NCBI RefSeq assembly: GCF_014836645.1
Contig: NZ_JACSQM010000006.1
Coordinates: 62,001 to 126,000, forward strand
DNA from: Fictibacillus norfolkensis
GTDB lineage: Bacteria > Bacillota > Bacilli > Bacillales > Fictibacillaceae
Length of the DNA stretch: 64,000 nt
Reading direction: 5' to 3'
The translations under genes and the position numbers were made by a program. Under the pieces are notes generated by a model, which saw nothing but the letters and a program-made list of their open reading frames with translations, was not told the origin of the DNA and searched no databases. Below are positions 1 to 8,345 of the stretch, piece by piece. Position 1 is the first letter of the stretch; the number at the start of each line of letters is the position of its first letter.

Positions 1-390
1 CAAAGCTTCCCGAACATAAAGACGATTTATGCAGAAACACCTGAGACGAGAGAGCAAGTTATTGCAAAAACAAGAGACCTTTTGAATCAGTATCCCGATG
101 CGGATGGATTTATTGCCGTGAACGCCAATACGGCAGGAGCTATGATTCAGGAGATTGGTAGACGCGGACAGGTAGAGCCTTATTTTATTTATTCTTTTGA
201 TGATGGATCAGAATCGATGACCTTGCTTAACCAAAAAAAGTTGGATGGTGTGATTGAGCAGTCACCCGAGATGATGGGAAGAAAAAGCGTGGATGTTTTG
301 ATGCAATGGCTGAAGAACGAAACCGTTCCTCTTGATGCGGATGGTTATTCCAGTGAAATTCGAATGATAAAGGCGATGGACGAGAGATGA
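1..390 (+). CDS. Sugar-binding protein, C-terminal part (XylFII/Peripla_BP_4-like), 5' truncated by the window edge
   Basis: The frame is open from base 1 and ends at a TGA at 388-390, so about 129 residues of the C-terminal lobe remain. The reading shows alternating strands and helices typical of periplasmic sugar-binding folds: a DGFIAVNANTAG segment like the 'clone-in, look up the repressor' region of LacI/RbsB proteins, then SFDDGSE and DGVIEQSP. The next gene, a histidine kinase, starts inside this stop codon (ATGA). Known precedent: in clostridial and bacillar three-component systems (XylFII-LytS-YesN) a membrane-tethered sugar-binding protein reports to the kinase. Inference: this is the extracellular sensor rather than a transporter component. 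The ligand is not shown; xylose is suggested only by the XylF-like gene downstream. Confidence 0.75.
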   Translation, partial: QSFPNIKTIYAETPETREQVIAKTRDLLNQYPDADGFIAVNANTAGAMIQEIGRRGQVEPYFIYSFDDGSESMTLLNQKKLDGVIEQSPEMMGRKSVDVLMQWLKNETVPLDADGYSSEIRMIKAMDER

Positions 391-1850
391 ACAGAATACA
401 GAAAAAAATATGGATGCTTGCATCAGTCGTTCTGATCATCATGGCCATTATTTGGATAGCGCTTACATACTATAATCAGAAAACGCAAAATCAATACAAT
501 GACATCTTACAACGTTATTTAAGCATGAATGAAGTGACGAGTACGAGTCAAAAAGTGGTTACAGACCTTAATAACTACTTGCTTGAACCGTCAGAGAAAC
601 ATTTGGATAACCTTGATAAAAGCAAAGATAAACTTAACATGGCGAAATTGGAAATCGGAAAACTAAGAAACTCAGAAAATGAATTTGCACTCATGAATTA
701 TATGAATCTTATTGATAGTTTAATTGAAACAACAGATCGTTCTCTGATGTTCTATGCGGAATCTGACACCGAGACATCAAACAAAGAATTTACAGAAGCG
801 ACGCGTCTTTCCAAATATATATCAGAAATGACGCTTACATTGATCGACACAGAGCTGAAGACTTACGACGTTTTTTATCGAGGCATCATCGATCAGTCTG
901 CTGAATTTAAGAAACTAGGAATCTGGCTGATGCTTCTGATCACACTGCTGTTACTCGTGATTACGTATTGGTTTAGTTTAAGTATCACAAGACCGGTGCA
1001 GCAGTTAACACGTGCAGCGAACGAGCTGTCTGCAGGAAAGTTTGACAAAGAGATCAAAGTTGATTCAAATGATGAGATCTCATTTCTAGCTCAAACCTTT
1101 AACCGAATGCGCATCAATATCAATAATTTGTTTCAGGAAATACAGCAGAATGCGCAGCTAGAGCATGAACTTCAGCAAAGCAAGCTTCTATTGCAAGAGA
1201 GTCAGCTTAAGAATCTGCAAAGCCAGATCAACCCGCACTTTCTATTTAATACGCTTAATACCCTATCGAAAAAGGCTTATTTGGAAGGATCAGAAGAAAC
1301 GAGTGATCTACTTGTAAGTGTGGCTGGTCTATTGAGATACAACTTAAAGTGGTTAGACAAATCCGTTACGCTTCAAGATGAAGTGATGGTGATTCAGCAA
1401 TATATGAACATTCAAAAAGCAAGGTTTACTGACCGGCTGACGTTGAACCTCGAAATGGATCAGTCCTGTTTAGATGTTCAGATTCCTGGCTTAACTCTGC
1501 AGCCGATTATTGAGAACGCCGTGATCTATGCGGTTGAGCCAAGAGAAGATGGCGGACAGATCTGGCTACGAATTAAAGATGACGATAACATGGTGAGAAT
1601 AGAAGTGGAAGACGACGGACCTGGAATACCTGAGAATATCAGGTTGCAGATCTTAGACGGAGAACTAGTTGAGACAAACAGTACTTCAACAGGTATCGGG
1701 TTTACCAATGTTGTGAAGCGGCTACAGCTTTTTTATGGAATGGAAAACTTGATGGATATTCAAAGTGATATTGGAATAGGTACGACGGTGGTAATAAGAA
1801 TTCCTAAGACGAGGGGGAGTGAACAGCATGCTCAAACTCTTGATCGTTGA
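387..1850 (+). CDS. Sensor histidine kinase, LytS/YesM type
   Basis: This 487-residue membrane kinase phosphorylates the YesN-type regulator encoded next. An N-terminal transmembrane helix lies at about 9-28 and a second at about 176-197, enclosing an extracellular helical domain. A HAMP linker follows at about 199-251, then a coiled linker and the His_kinase domain with the QINPHFLFNTLN motif, phosphoacceptor H284. The ATPase domain has an N box near 375, DDGPGIP near 408 and a GIGF G2 box near 435. ATG 387 overlaps the stop of the sugar-binding gene (ATGA) and the end overlaps the regulator by 23 nt, so all three are probably translationally coupled. The extracellular part is small and helical, in line with sensing through the partner binding protein. 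Confidence 0.9.
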   Translation: MNRIQKKIWMLASVVLIIMAIIWIALTYYNQKTQNQYNDILQRYLSMNEVTSTSQKVVTDLNNYLLEPSEKHLDNLDKSKDKLNMAKLEIGKLRNSENEFALMNYMNLIDSLIETTDRSLMFYAESDTETSNKEFTEATRLSKYISEMTLTLIDTELKTYDVFYRGIIDQSAEFKKLGIWLMLLITLLLLVITYWFSLSITRPVQQLTRAANELSAGKFDKEIKVDSNDEISFLAQTFNRMRININNLFQEIQQNAQLEHELQQSKLLLQESQLKNLQSQINPHFLFNTLNTLSKKAYLEGSEETSDLLVSVAGLLRYNLKWLDKSVTLQDEVMVIQQYMNIQKARFTDRLTLNLEMDQSCLDVQIPGLTLQPIIENAVIYAVEPREDGGQIWLRIKDDDNMVRIEVEDDGPGIPENIRLQILDGELVETNSTSTGIGFTNVVKRLQLFYGMENLMDIQSDIGIGTTVVIRIPKTRGSEQHAQTLDR

Positions 1851-3348
1851 TGACGAGCAGATTGAACGAGATGGGCTGCAAGTTATTCTGCAGAAGGCAT
1901 TTCCTGATCTCGAGATTCATCAAGCGAGAAATGGGAAAGTCGCAGTTCAAGTTGCGGCGGAAGTAAAGCCTGACTTAGTGATGATGGATATTCAGATGCC
2001 AGGAATGAACGGACTAGAAGCGATTCAGCAGATTACATCTACAGATCCTTTTATTAAGTTTGTGATGATTACGGCTTTTGATATGTTTGATTATGCTCGT
2101 CAGGCGATCAAATTAGGAGTGAAGGATTACTTATTAAAGCCGAGCAGAGTGAGTGAGATTGAGGAGACGGTCGGGAAAGTCTTAATGGAAATTGCAGAAG
2201 AGCGCAGATCTCTCAAGGTTTTGGAAAGTACGTTACCGCTCGTGGAAACAGATGTTGTCACGCAGCTGTTGTTTGATCATGTACATGACGGCCATCTGGA
2301 TATGCTTGTTGATATGCTCGATATCTCTTCCACTCATGAACCATTCGTGATGAGTATTCTACTTCCACAAGGAGAAGAAAACCTTTATTCGTTGATCAAA
2401 GAAAAGGTCAGGAAATCGGCGAGTGGATGGGTTGGTGCCTTGTATGGTCGGCAGCTTCCTATTATCGTCTTTCGTAAACCTGGTTCTTCGTTTCGTTCTC
2501 AAGCGATTTCTCTCGCAAAAGATATTCTCTCACTGAGAAAAGCAAGGTCTGATGATGGGTGGTTTATAGGGATCGGAAATGTGTGTCATTCTTTAGATCA
2601 AGTTCGGCAGTCCTATCAAGAATCACTTATTGCCACGATGGATTCCTCCTTGCCTGTTAAATATCGCTTTTATCATGATGTTCCAGTGCTTGGGAGTACA
2701 GAGGACAGACCTAAATCCAAACAGCGAGAAAAACAGTTTTTAGATGAGATCAGGTTAGGAAAGTGGGATGAAGTTCTAAAGAATGTATTGAGTCTCATCC
2801 AACGTTGCGAGAACGAAGGGACAGATCCACTCCAAACGCAGCAGCGTGTTCTTGAACTGCTCTGGGTCGCTGCAAGAGTGATGAACGAAATGGGAATGGA
2901 GACTGAAACGCCTTTCTTTTCTTATCAAACTCAAGACTACCGTCAGCTTCGTTCTGAATCTGAACATCTATTCAAACAGATGCGGACTTCATATGAAGAA
3001 CATTATGACAAGCTTGAAGCCGATACGATTCATCAGATTAAACAATATATCGTTAAGCATTCTCATGAAGACATCTCTCTTGAGGCGTTAGGAAGAAAAG
3101 TAGGTTTAAGTCCGATCTATATTAGTAAGATGTTTAAAGAAAAGCTGGGAATCAACTATATTGATTTTCTGACAGAATGCAGAATCGAAAAGGCGAAGAA
3201 ACTGATGGCAGATCCAGAAAAAAGCTTAAAAGAAATCACGTTTGAGGTCGGATATCACGAACCTAACTATTTCAGCAAAGTGTTCAAAAAAATGGTTGCG
3301 CTTTCACCTACAGAATATCGCAGGACTGTTCTTGGTAAAAAAGGATGA
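1828..3348 (+). CDS. Response regulator, YesN type (receiver plus AraC HTH)
   Basis: A 506-residue transcription factor. The receiver domain occupies about 1-120, with acidic pair D8/D9, phosphoacceptor D54 in MMDIQMPGMNG and the conserved Lys in DYLLKP. A middle region of about 270 residues has no clear family signature. The C-terminal 100 residues form a double AraC-type helix-turn-helix (ISLEALGRKVGLSPIYISKMFKE, then TFEVGYHEPNYFSKVFKK). I chose ATG 1828 because GGGGGAG lies 8 nt upstream; an in-frame GTG at 1819 would sit inside that Shine-Dalgarno. It overlaps the kinase gene and is followed 23 nt later by the XylF-like gene, its likely target or co-operonic partner. Confidence 0.9.
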   Translation: MLKLLIVDDEQIERDGLQVILQKAFPDLEIHQARNGKVAVQVAAEVKPDLVMMDIQMPGMNGLEAIQQITSTDPFIKFVMITAFDMFDYARQAIKLGVKDYLLKPSRVSEIEETVGKVLMEIAEERRSLKVLESTLPLVETDVVTQLLFDHVHDGHLDMLVDMLDISSTHEPFVMSILLPQGEENLYSLIKEKVRKSASGWVGALYGRQLPIIVFRKPGSSFRSQAISLAKDILSLRKARSDDGWFIGIGNVCHSLDQVRQSYQESLIATMDSSLPVKYRFYHDVPVLGSTEDRPKSKQREKQFLDEIRLGKWDEVLKNVLSLIQRCENEGTDPLQTQQRVLELLWVAARVMNEMGMETETPFFSYQTQDYRQLRSESEHLFKQMRTSYEEHYDKLEADTIHQIKQYIVKHSHEDISLEALGRKVGLSPIYISKMFKEKLGINYIDFLTECRIEKAKKLMADPEKSLKEITFEVGYHEPNYFSKVFKKMVALSPTEYRRTVLGKKG

Positions 3349-3371
3349 AGGTACGTAAAGGAGCATCATTC

Positions 3372-4463
3372 ATGAGAAGATTCTTAAATCGTTTATGCTT
3401 TGTCCTGTTATTCATAGCCATGATATGTGCTTCAGGGTGCGATAAAGACATTACGAGCGATGAGACACTTGGAAAAGCGATTCCTTCTAAAAGTGAAAAG
3501 ACGGGCAGCGGGTCAGTAAACGAGGAAAAGATTAAGATTGGCTTTTCCATGGATACTTTGTTAGAAGAACGTTGGCTTAAAGACAAAGAGCTCTTCAAAA
3601 AAGCTGTAGAGAATTTAGGGGCGGAAGTAGAAATTCTTGCTGCTAACGGTGATGACTCTCTGCAGATTGCACAAGCTGAAACGCTCATTCAGAACAAGGT
3701 CGACCTTCTTGTCGTTGTTCCTCATAATGCTGAAGCTATGGCGGCGATCGTCAAGAAAGCCCATTCAGCAGGCATTAAAGTGATGGCATACGACCGTCTA
3801 GTCAAAAATGCTGACCTCGACATGTACGTATCGTTTGACAACGAAAAGGTAGGCGAGCTACAAGCTCGAGCGATAACAAAGCTCGTTCCGAATGGAAAAT
3901 ACGTGTATATAGGAGGAGCTGAAACAGATAACAATGCTCACCTGTTTAAAAAAGGTGTGTTCCGAGTTCTTCAGCCATTCATTGATAAAGGGGTTATCAC
4001 GGTCGTATACGATCAATGGTCCAAAGACTGGACGCCTGCTAATGCGTTTATAAATATGGAGTCGGCACTGAAAGCTAACAACAATGAGATACATGCTGTA
4101 ATTGCAGCGAACGATGCTACTGCGGGTGGTGTCATACAAGCGCTTGAAGCAAAAGGGCTCGCAGGAAAGATTCCGGTAGCCGGACAAGATGCGGAGCTTG
4201 CTGGCGTGCAGCGGATCGTGCGGGGAACTCAAGTGATGACGGTGTATAAACCGATTCAGGCTTTATCAGAAAAAGCAGCAGAATTGGCAGTGAAGATGGC
4301 AAAAGGTAAAACAGTAAAAACAGAACGAAAGATAAACAACGGTAAAATAGAGGTTCCTTCTGTTTTGTTGTCTCCGATCGCGGTTGATAAGGGAAATATA
4401 GACAAAACAATTATCAAAGACGGATTCCATTCTAAAAGTGATGTGTATCAGAATCAGCAATAA
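3372..4463 (+). CDS. D-xylose-type ABC substrate-binding lipoprotein (XylF-like)
   Basis: A 363-residue Peripla_BP_4 protein. The start at 3372 has AAAGGAG 8 nt upstream; the longer frame from 3345 overlaps the previous stop and lacks a site. The N-terminus MRRFLNRLCFVLLFIAMICASGC is a lipoprotein signal ending in a lipobox with Cys near residue 23. The mature part reads KIGFSMDTLLEERWLKD, VVVPHNAEAMAAIVKKAHSAGIKVMAYDRLV and AANDATAGGVIQAL, all typical of xylose/ribose binding proteins. A terminator follows directly, and neither XylG ATPase nor XylH permease genes are next to it. It may therefore feed a transporter encoded elsewhere or act as a second sugar sensor for the upstream kinase. Ligand assignment is family-level only. 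Confidence 0.85.
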   Translation: MRRFLNRLCFVLLFIAMICASGCDKDITSDETLGKAIPSKSEKTGSGSVNEEKIKIGFSMDTLLEERWLKDKELFKKAVENLGAEVEILAANGDDSLQIAQAETLIQNKVDLLVVVPHNAEAMAAIVKKAHSAGIKVMAYDRLVKNADLDMYVSFDNEKVGELQARAITKLVPNGKYVYIGGAETDNNAHLFKKGVFRVLQPFIDKGVITVVYDQWSKDWTPANAFINMESALKANNNEIHAVIAANDATAGGVIQALEAKGLAGKIPVAGQDAELAGVQRIVRGTQVMTVYKPIQALSEKAAELAVKMAKGKTVKTERKINNGKIEVPSVLLSPIAVDKGNIDKTIIKDGFHSKSDVYQNQQ

Positions 4464-4469
4464 ACCAGT

Positions 4470-4503
4470 CTCCGTGATCACCATCTGACGCGGGGCTTTT
4501 TTT
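4470..4503 (+). terminator. Rho-independent terminator after the XylF-like gene
   Basis: Stem CTCCGTG/CGCGGGG with G-T pairs, a 12-nt loop and a seven-T tail. It closes the sensor/XylF operon. Confidence 0.75.
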
Positions 4504-4579
4504 GTTAAAGAAATGATTGTGTCATTTCCGATAGGTGCCCATAACATGGTAGAAAACTGTATCTAACAAGGAGCATGTT

Positions 4580-5293
4580 ATGTATAACCATTACAATTAT
4601 AGAGTAACCCCGAGTGTTGTTGCGTTCGCTAAGGGAGATGTGACTGGAGACCGTGTACCTGACGATGTATATCTAACGGGTACGAAGAGTCAGGATAGCC
4701 CATTTATTGAGAACATTACGCTTTTTGTGAAGAATGGGAGAACAGGTGCGCAGACAAGAGTGCCTCTTTCTGACAATGCTGGCTACAACCCCACTTTGTT
4801 TTTAGGAGATTTTACAGGTAACGGGGTTTCAGACGTGTTGGTCAGCATCAATTCTGGAGGCAGCGGAGGATTCATGTATCATTATGTGTATTCGTTTATA
4901 GGGAATACACCGCAAGAGATGTTTAATTTCAACGCTTACAATGCTGCTTATGAATATGATGTGATTTATGAGGATAACTACAAAGTTCGAGTTGTAAGTA
5001 AGCGTAATAAGAAAACGTATATCATTGATCTATCAAAACGAGACAAAGAGTATTTAAATGAAATATATGATGTGAACGGAAAGCTGAAGAAACCAATTAC
5101 CGGCTTTGTGAATCCATTAAGCGGTCTATATCCAATCGATTTTGATTCCGACGGAGTTTACGAGCTTTCTGCTTATCAAAAGATCGCAGGGTTATATAAC
5201 GCAGATACTTTAGGGTATGTGGTGAACACGCTAGGATGGAAGAATAATGGATTTGTTCTTCAGAATCAATACGTAGCGATTTCTGGAACATAA
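4580..5293 (+). CDS. FG-GAP/VCBS-like repeat protein, probably spore-associated or cytoplasmic
   Basis: A 237-residue protein with three Ca-binding-loop-like repeats: GDVTGDRVPDDVYL near 19, GDFTGNGVSDVLVSI near 75 and IDFDSDGVYELSAY near 190. Such D-x-D/N-x-D/N-G loops occur in FG-GAP/VCBS beta-propeller blades. There is no signal peptide or membrane segment, which is odd for a family usually found outside the cell; release through sporulation is one explanation. The start has AAGGAG 8 nt upstream. It stands alone between two terminators. I cannot name a close characterised homologue; function is unknown. Confidence 0.7.
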   Translation: MYNHYNYRVTPSVVAFAKGDVTGDRVPDDVYLTGTKSQDSPFIENITLFVKNGRTGAQTRVPLSDNAGYNPTLFLGDFTGNGVSDVLVSINSGGSGGFMYHYVYSFIGNTPQEMFNFNAYNAAYEYDVIYEDNYKVRVVSKRNKKTYIIDLSKRDKEYLNEIYDVNGKLKKPITGFVNPLSGLYPIDFDSDGVYELSAYQKIAGLYNADTLGYVVNTLGWKNNGFVLQNQYVAISGT

Positions 5294-5297
5294 AAAA

Positions 5298-5332
5298 AGA
5301 GGTCTAGCCTTCTCTATAAGGCTAGATCTCTT
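5298..5332. terminator. Bidirectional terminator between the FG-GAP gene and tspO
   Basis: AAGAGGTCTAGCCT pairs with AGGCTAGATCTCTT (one G-T pair). The stem has an A run on the left and a T run on the right, so it can serve both convergent genes. Confidence 0.85.
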
Positions 5333-5337
5333 TTTGC

Positions 5338-5796
5338 TTATGCGTTCATGCTATAGATGGTCCATGATAAGTAGGTAGCAAACGAACTCCAGAGAAGATA
5401 AGGGATGAGCAGCCATCCTGAAACTTTTCTTAAACGACCGGCATAGATGACTAAAAGTAAAGTCGTTACCGCAATCAATAGTGCGTCGATGCTCGCTGCG
5501 AATAAATCTTTTTGTGTAAATTGAAAATAACCGAAAGCTTGGTTGAATACATAGTTGATCGCAAAAAGAATCCAAAAGCCAATGGGTTTAAAACCATATT
5601 GATTGTAGATAAGAGTTGCGGATAGAGCAATTAAAAAGAACAAAACTGCCCAAATAATACCGATTGTTTGTCCTGATGGAGTCCATGATGGCTTGTTCAG
5701 TGCATCATACCACTCACGGTCGATTGGAAAGAGAAAACTGGAAACATAGAACAGGGCAAAGATAATGATAAAGACGGCAATACTGGATTTTTTCAT
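5338..5796 (-). CDS. tspO: TspO/MBR family tryptophan-rich sensory protein
   Basis: A 152-residue integral membrane protein with five hydrophobic segments, the full length for the family. Family signatures are visible: LNKPSWTPSG near 35, the NYVFNQAFGYFQF stretch in the middle, and YLLWSSFATYLSWTIYSMN at the C-terminus. TspO proteins bind porphyrins and steroids and take part in light- or oxygen-dependent tetrapyrrole handling. The start at 5796 has AGGAGG on the minus strand. It is monocistronic and ends at the shared terminator. Confidence 0.9.
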   Translation of the reverse strand: MKKSSIAVFIIIFALFYVSSFLFPIDREWYDALNKPSWTPSGQTIGIIWAVLFFLIALSATLIYNQYGFKPIGFWILFAINYVFNQAFGYFQFTQKDLFAASIDALLIAVTTLLLVIYAGRLRKVSGWLLIPYLLWSSFATYLSWTIYSMNA

Positions 5797-5992
5797 GCGT
5801 TACCTCCTGGGTTGTAGTGGAAATCGTGCAAGCAATTGTCTATATTTCTTAGAAGTATACTGTTCCCTTTTTAAATTATTCTTAAAACCATAAGCGTATT
5901 TTTTGCATTTGAAAACAGAGGGTATTATTATAATAGTTACTTTAAAAAAGAAAGTTATTACTTAGTTTTTCCTTAGGATGTTCTTATAAGTG

Positions 5993-6120
5993 GTTGATTT
6001 CCGCTTCAGGCTGCTCGCTTTCCGCGGGGCGGACGGTGAGCCTCTCTGCGCTACGCGCCATTGAGTGTCTCACCTGCCCACTCGTCCCGCAGGAGTCTCA
6101 CACCTTTCACTCCAATCAAC
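5993..6120 (+). repeat. 128-bp interspersed repeat, copy 1 (inverted ends)
   Basis: The element begins GTTGATTTCCG and ends CACTCCAATCAAC, so GTTGATT is mirrored at the two ends. It holds the blocks GCTCGCTTTCC, CGGTGAGC and GTCTCACCTG and is markedly G+C-richer than its flanks. A reverse-orientation copy of exactly the same length lies at 51263-51390. It occupies most of the 412-base gene-free stretch 5797-6208. The rest of that stretch is A+T-rich and should carry the promoters of tspO and the flavin oxidoreductase gene. I know similar elements as dispersed non-coding repeats in Bacillaceae genomes, but no name I can assign with certainty. Confidence 0.85.
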
Positions 6121-6208
6121 TTGCAAGGAGAAGGAAAATAGTAATAACAGAATTATCTTGTAAAAAAAAACAAAAAAGCTAAATAAAATAAAGAGGTGGA
6201 AGACAAAC

Positions 6209-7330
6209 ATGATGAATAAAAAATATGCACCATTGTTTGAATCTTATCGTTTTCAGAACGGTGTTGAACTTAAGAACCGTGTTGTTATGGCACCGATGAC
6301 GAATTTTTCGTCAAACGAAGATGGAACTGTAACAGATGAAGAAATTCACTATTACGAGCGTCGTTCTGAAGGTGTTGGAATGGTTATTACAGCTTGTACG
6401 AATGTTACGGCTAACGGCAAAGGATTCCCAGGAGAGTTCGCTGGAGATTCGGATGACATGATTCCAAGTCTTCGCCGCTTAGCTTCTGCCATAAAAGCAA
6501 AAGGATCAAAAGCGATTCTACAAATTTTCCATGGTGGTCGCGAAGTGCCACCTGAACTTGTTCCAAACGGAGATGTTGTGAGTGCGAGCGATATCCCTTC
6601 AGGTGAGGGGAAACCTGTGCCACGCGAACTGACTTCAGAAGAAGTATCTTCTATCGTTCGTGATTTTGGTGAGACCACTCGACGAGCGATTGAAGCAGGT
6701 TTTGACGGTGTTGAGATCCACGGTGCGAACGGCTATCTGATTCAGCAGTTCTTTTCTCCACACGCGAATCGCCGTGAAGATCAATGGGGCGGCTCATTAG
6801 AAAAACGTATGGCGTTTCCTTTAGCGGTTGTAGATTCAGTGAAAAAAGCAGTTGCTGAATATGCAGATGACTCATTCATCGTAGGCTACCGCTTCTCACC
6901 AGAAGAACCTGAAACACCAGGAATTACGATGGCTGATACGTTAGCACTCGTCGATGCACTTAGTGCTAAGAAATTAGACTATCTTCACGTCTCGGTAATG
7001 GATTTCTGGTCTGAACCTAGACGAGGAGTTGAAGATACACGTTCACGCATTGAGATTATTAACGAAAGAGTAGGCGACCGTGTACCTGTTATGGGAGTAG
7101 GTTCCATCTATACAGCAGATGATGCGATCAAAGCTTTAGAAACAGGAGTTCCATTTATTGCTTTAGGGCGTGAACTGATCATTGATCCAGACTGGGTACA
7201 AAAGATCGAACAAGGCAAAGAGTCTGAGATCGTAACGAAACTTGATAAAAAGAAGCAAGATGAACTTGTCGTACCAGATCCGTTGTGGAACGCAGTCTTG
7301 AACGCACCAGGATGGTTTCCGGGAGTTTAA
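6209..7330 (+). CDS. yqiG: NADH-dependent flavin oxidoreductase, old yellow enzyme family (YqiG-like)
   Basis: A 373-residue single-domain TIM-barrel flavoprotein. Family features include LKNRVVMAPMTNFSS near 22 (phosphate and FMN contact strand), the FHGGRE substrate loop near 107, EIHGANGYLIQQFFSPHANRREDQWGGS near 169 (active-site His/Asn replaced by the HGAN pattern usual in this subgroup) and the FMN phosphate site VGSIYTADDAIKALETG near 297. Length and sequence match B. subtilis YqiG. It reduces activated C=C bonds with NAD(P)H; the physiological substrate is unknown. AAAGAGGTGG precedes ATG 6209. It is monocistronic, with a terminator after it. Confidence 0.88.
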   Translation: MMNKKYAPLFESYRFQNGVELKNRVVMAPMTNFSSNEDGTVTDEEIHYYERRSEGVGMVITACTNVTANGKGFPGEFAGDSDDMIPSLRRLASAIKAKGSKAILQIFHGGREVPPELVPNGDVVSASDIPSGEGKPVPRELTSEEVSSIVRDFGETTRRAIEAGFDGVEIHGANGYLIQQFFSPHANRREDQWGGSLEKRMAFPLAVVDSVKKAVAEYADDSFIVGYRFSPEEPETPGITMADTLALVDALSAKKLDYLHVSVMDFWSEPRRGVEDTRSRIEIINERVGDRVPVMGVGSIYTADDAIKALETGVPFIALGRELIIDPDWVQKIEQGKESEIVTKLDKKKQDELVVPDPLWNAVLNAPGWFPGV

Positions 7331-7341
7331 TAAAAGATAAG

Positions 7342-7369
7342 AAAAAGCAGGAGCTGATCCTGCTTTTTT
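7342..7369 (+). terminator. Terminator after yqiG-like gene
   Basis: AAAGCAGGA and TCCTGCTTT form a perfect stem with loop GCTGA and a T run. Confidence 0.85.
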
Positions 7370-7447
7370 GTTTGTAAACACAACAAAGTTTACTTTCAGC
7401 AGGTGTGGGAAGAGATAGAGTAGACATACGACTGGGAGGCAGATTGA

Positions 7448-8233
7448 ATGAGTAAAACTATTTTTATAACAGGCGCAGGAAGTGGATTAGGAAAAGGTAC
7501 TGCAATCGGACTCGCTAAAAAAGGGCACGCAATCATCGCCACAACTGAAACGACATCACAAAAAACAGCGCTTTTAGAAGAATCTAAGGATCTAGGTCTT
7601 GATATAGAGGTGTTCAAACTTGATATTACAAATGAACGAGATTTGGAACAAATAGAGAAATATGACTTTGATATATTTGTAGCAAATGCAGCGATCAATG
7701 AGGGTGGCCCATTAGCCGAAGTTCCGATGGACCGCGTTCGTGCACTATTTGAGGTTAACGTATTTGCCACGCTAGAATCCGTTCAGCTAGCAGCGAAAAA
7801 ATTCGTCGAGAAGCGAAGCGGGAAAATTATCTTTTTAAGTTCAATGGCAGGTATATCAGCAACACCGTATGTTGGCCCGTATACGGCAACAAAGCATGCG
7901 ATTGAAGGAATTGCTCAAACGATGCAGGCTGAACTTCAAAAGTTCGGTGTAAAAGTGGCAACCATCAATCCAGGTGCTTATGCAACAGGTTTCAATGATC
8001 GAAGTGCAGAAGAAAAATACAAATGGTATGATCCCGAAAAGAACTTTACAAGAAAAGAAGATATGAAGAAGCAAGAAGAGCAGCTGAAGAATCAATTTGA
8101 TCCAGAGGACATGATCGAGAAAATGATTGAAATCATCCCGGCCGAGCAACACCATTTCCGTACTGTTCATCCACAGGAAGTAGAAGAACAGTTGAAGAAA
8201 ACGGAGAAAGAACGTTGGGAACTGAAAATATAA
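7448..8233 (+). CDS. Short-chain dehydrogenase/reductase
   Basis: A 261-residue classical SDR. It carries the cofactor motif TGAGSGLG at 8-15, the NAA strand motif at 80-82, the catalytic Ser near 132 and Y145-x3-K149. The residue after beta-2 is not an obvious basic NADP anchor, so cofactor preference is open. Start ATG 7448 follows a GGGAGG site. The C-terminal 60 residues are lysine/glutamate-rich (KKQEEQLKNQ), longer than in many SDRs. It stands alone, flanked by terminators; the substrate cannot be read from the sequence. Confidence 0.88.
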   Translation: MSKTIFITGAGSGLGKGTAIGLAKKGHAIIATTETTSQKTALLEESKDLGLDIEVFKLDITNERDLEQIEKYDFDIFVANAAINEGGPLAEVPMDRVRALFEVNVFATLESVQLAAKKFVEKRSGKIIFLSSMAGISATPYVGPYTATKHAIEGIAQTMQAELQKFGVKVATINPGAYATGFNDRSAEEKYKWYDPEKNFTRKEDMKKQEEQLKNQFDPEDMIEKMIEIIPAEQHHFRTVHPQEVEEQLKKTEKERWELKI

Positions 8234-8253
8234 AGCAATCCACAACTTCCGAG

Positions 8254-8279
8254 ACCCTGATGAAAAGTCAGGGTTTTTT
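8254..8279 (+). terminator. Terminator after SDR gene
   Basis: Perfect 7-bp stem ACCCTGA/TCAGGGT followed by TTTTT. Confidence 0.85.
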
Positions 8280-8345
8280 GAGTTTTGTTTAAGAAAATAC
8301 TATAGTTAGATACATATATAAATGGGATAGTAGGGATGTTTGAAA

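Noticed and set aside
5994..6182. 62-codon open frame
   Set aside because: It lies inside the 128-bp repeat and its flank, with no ribosome binding site and not kept in the other copy.
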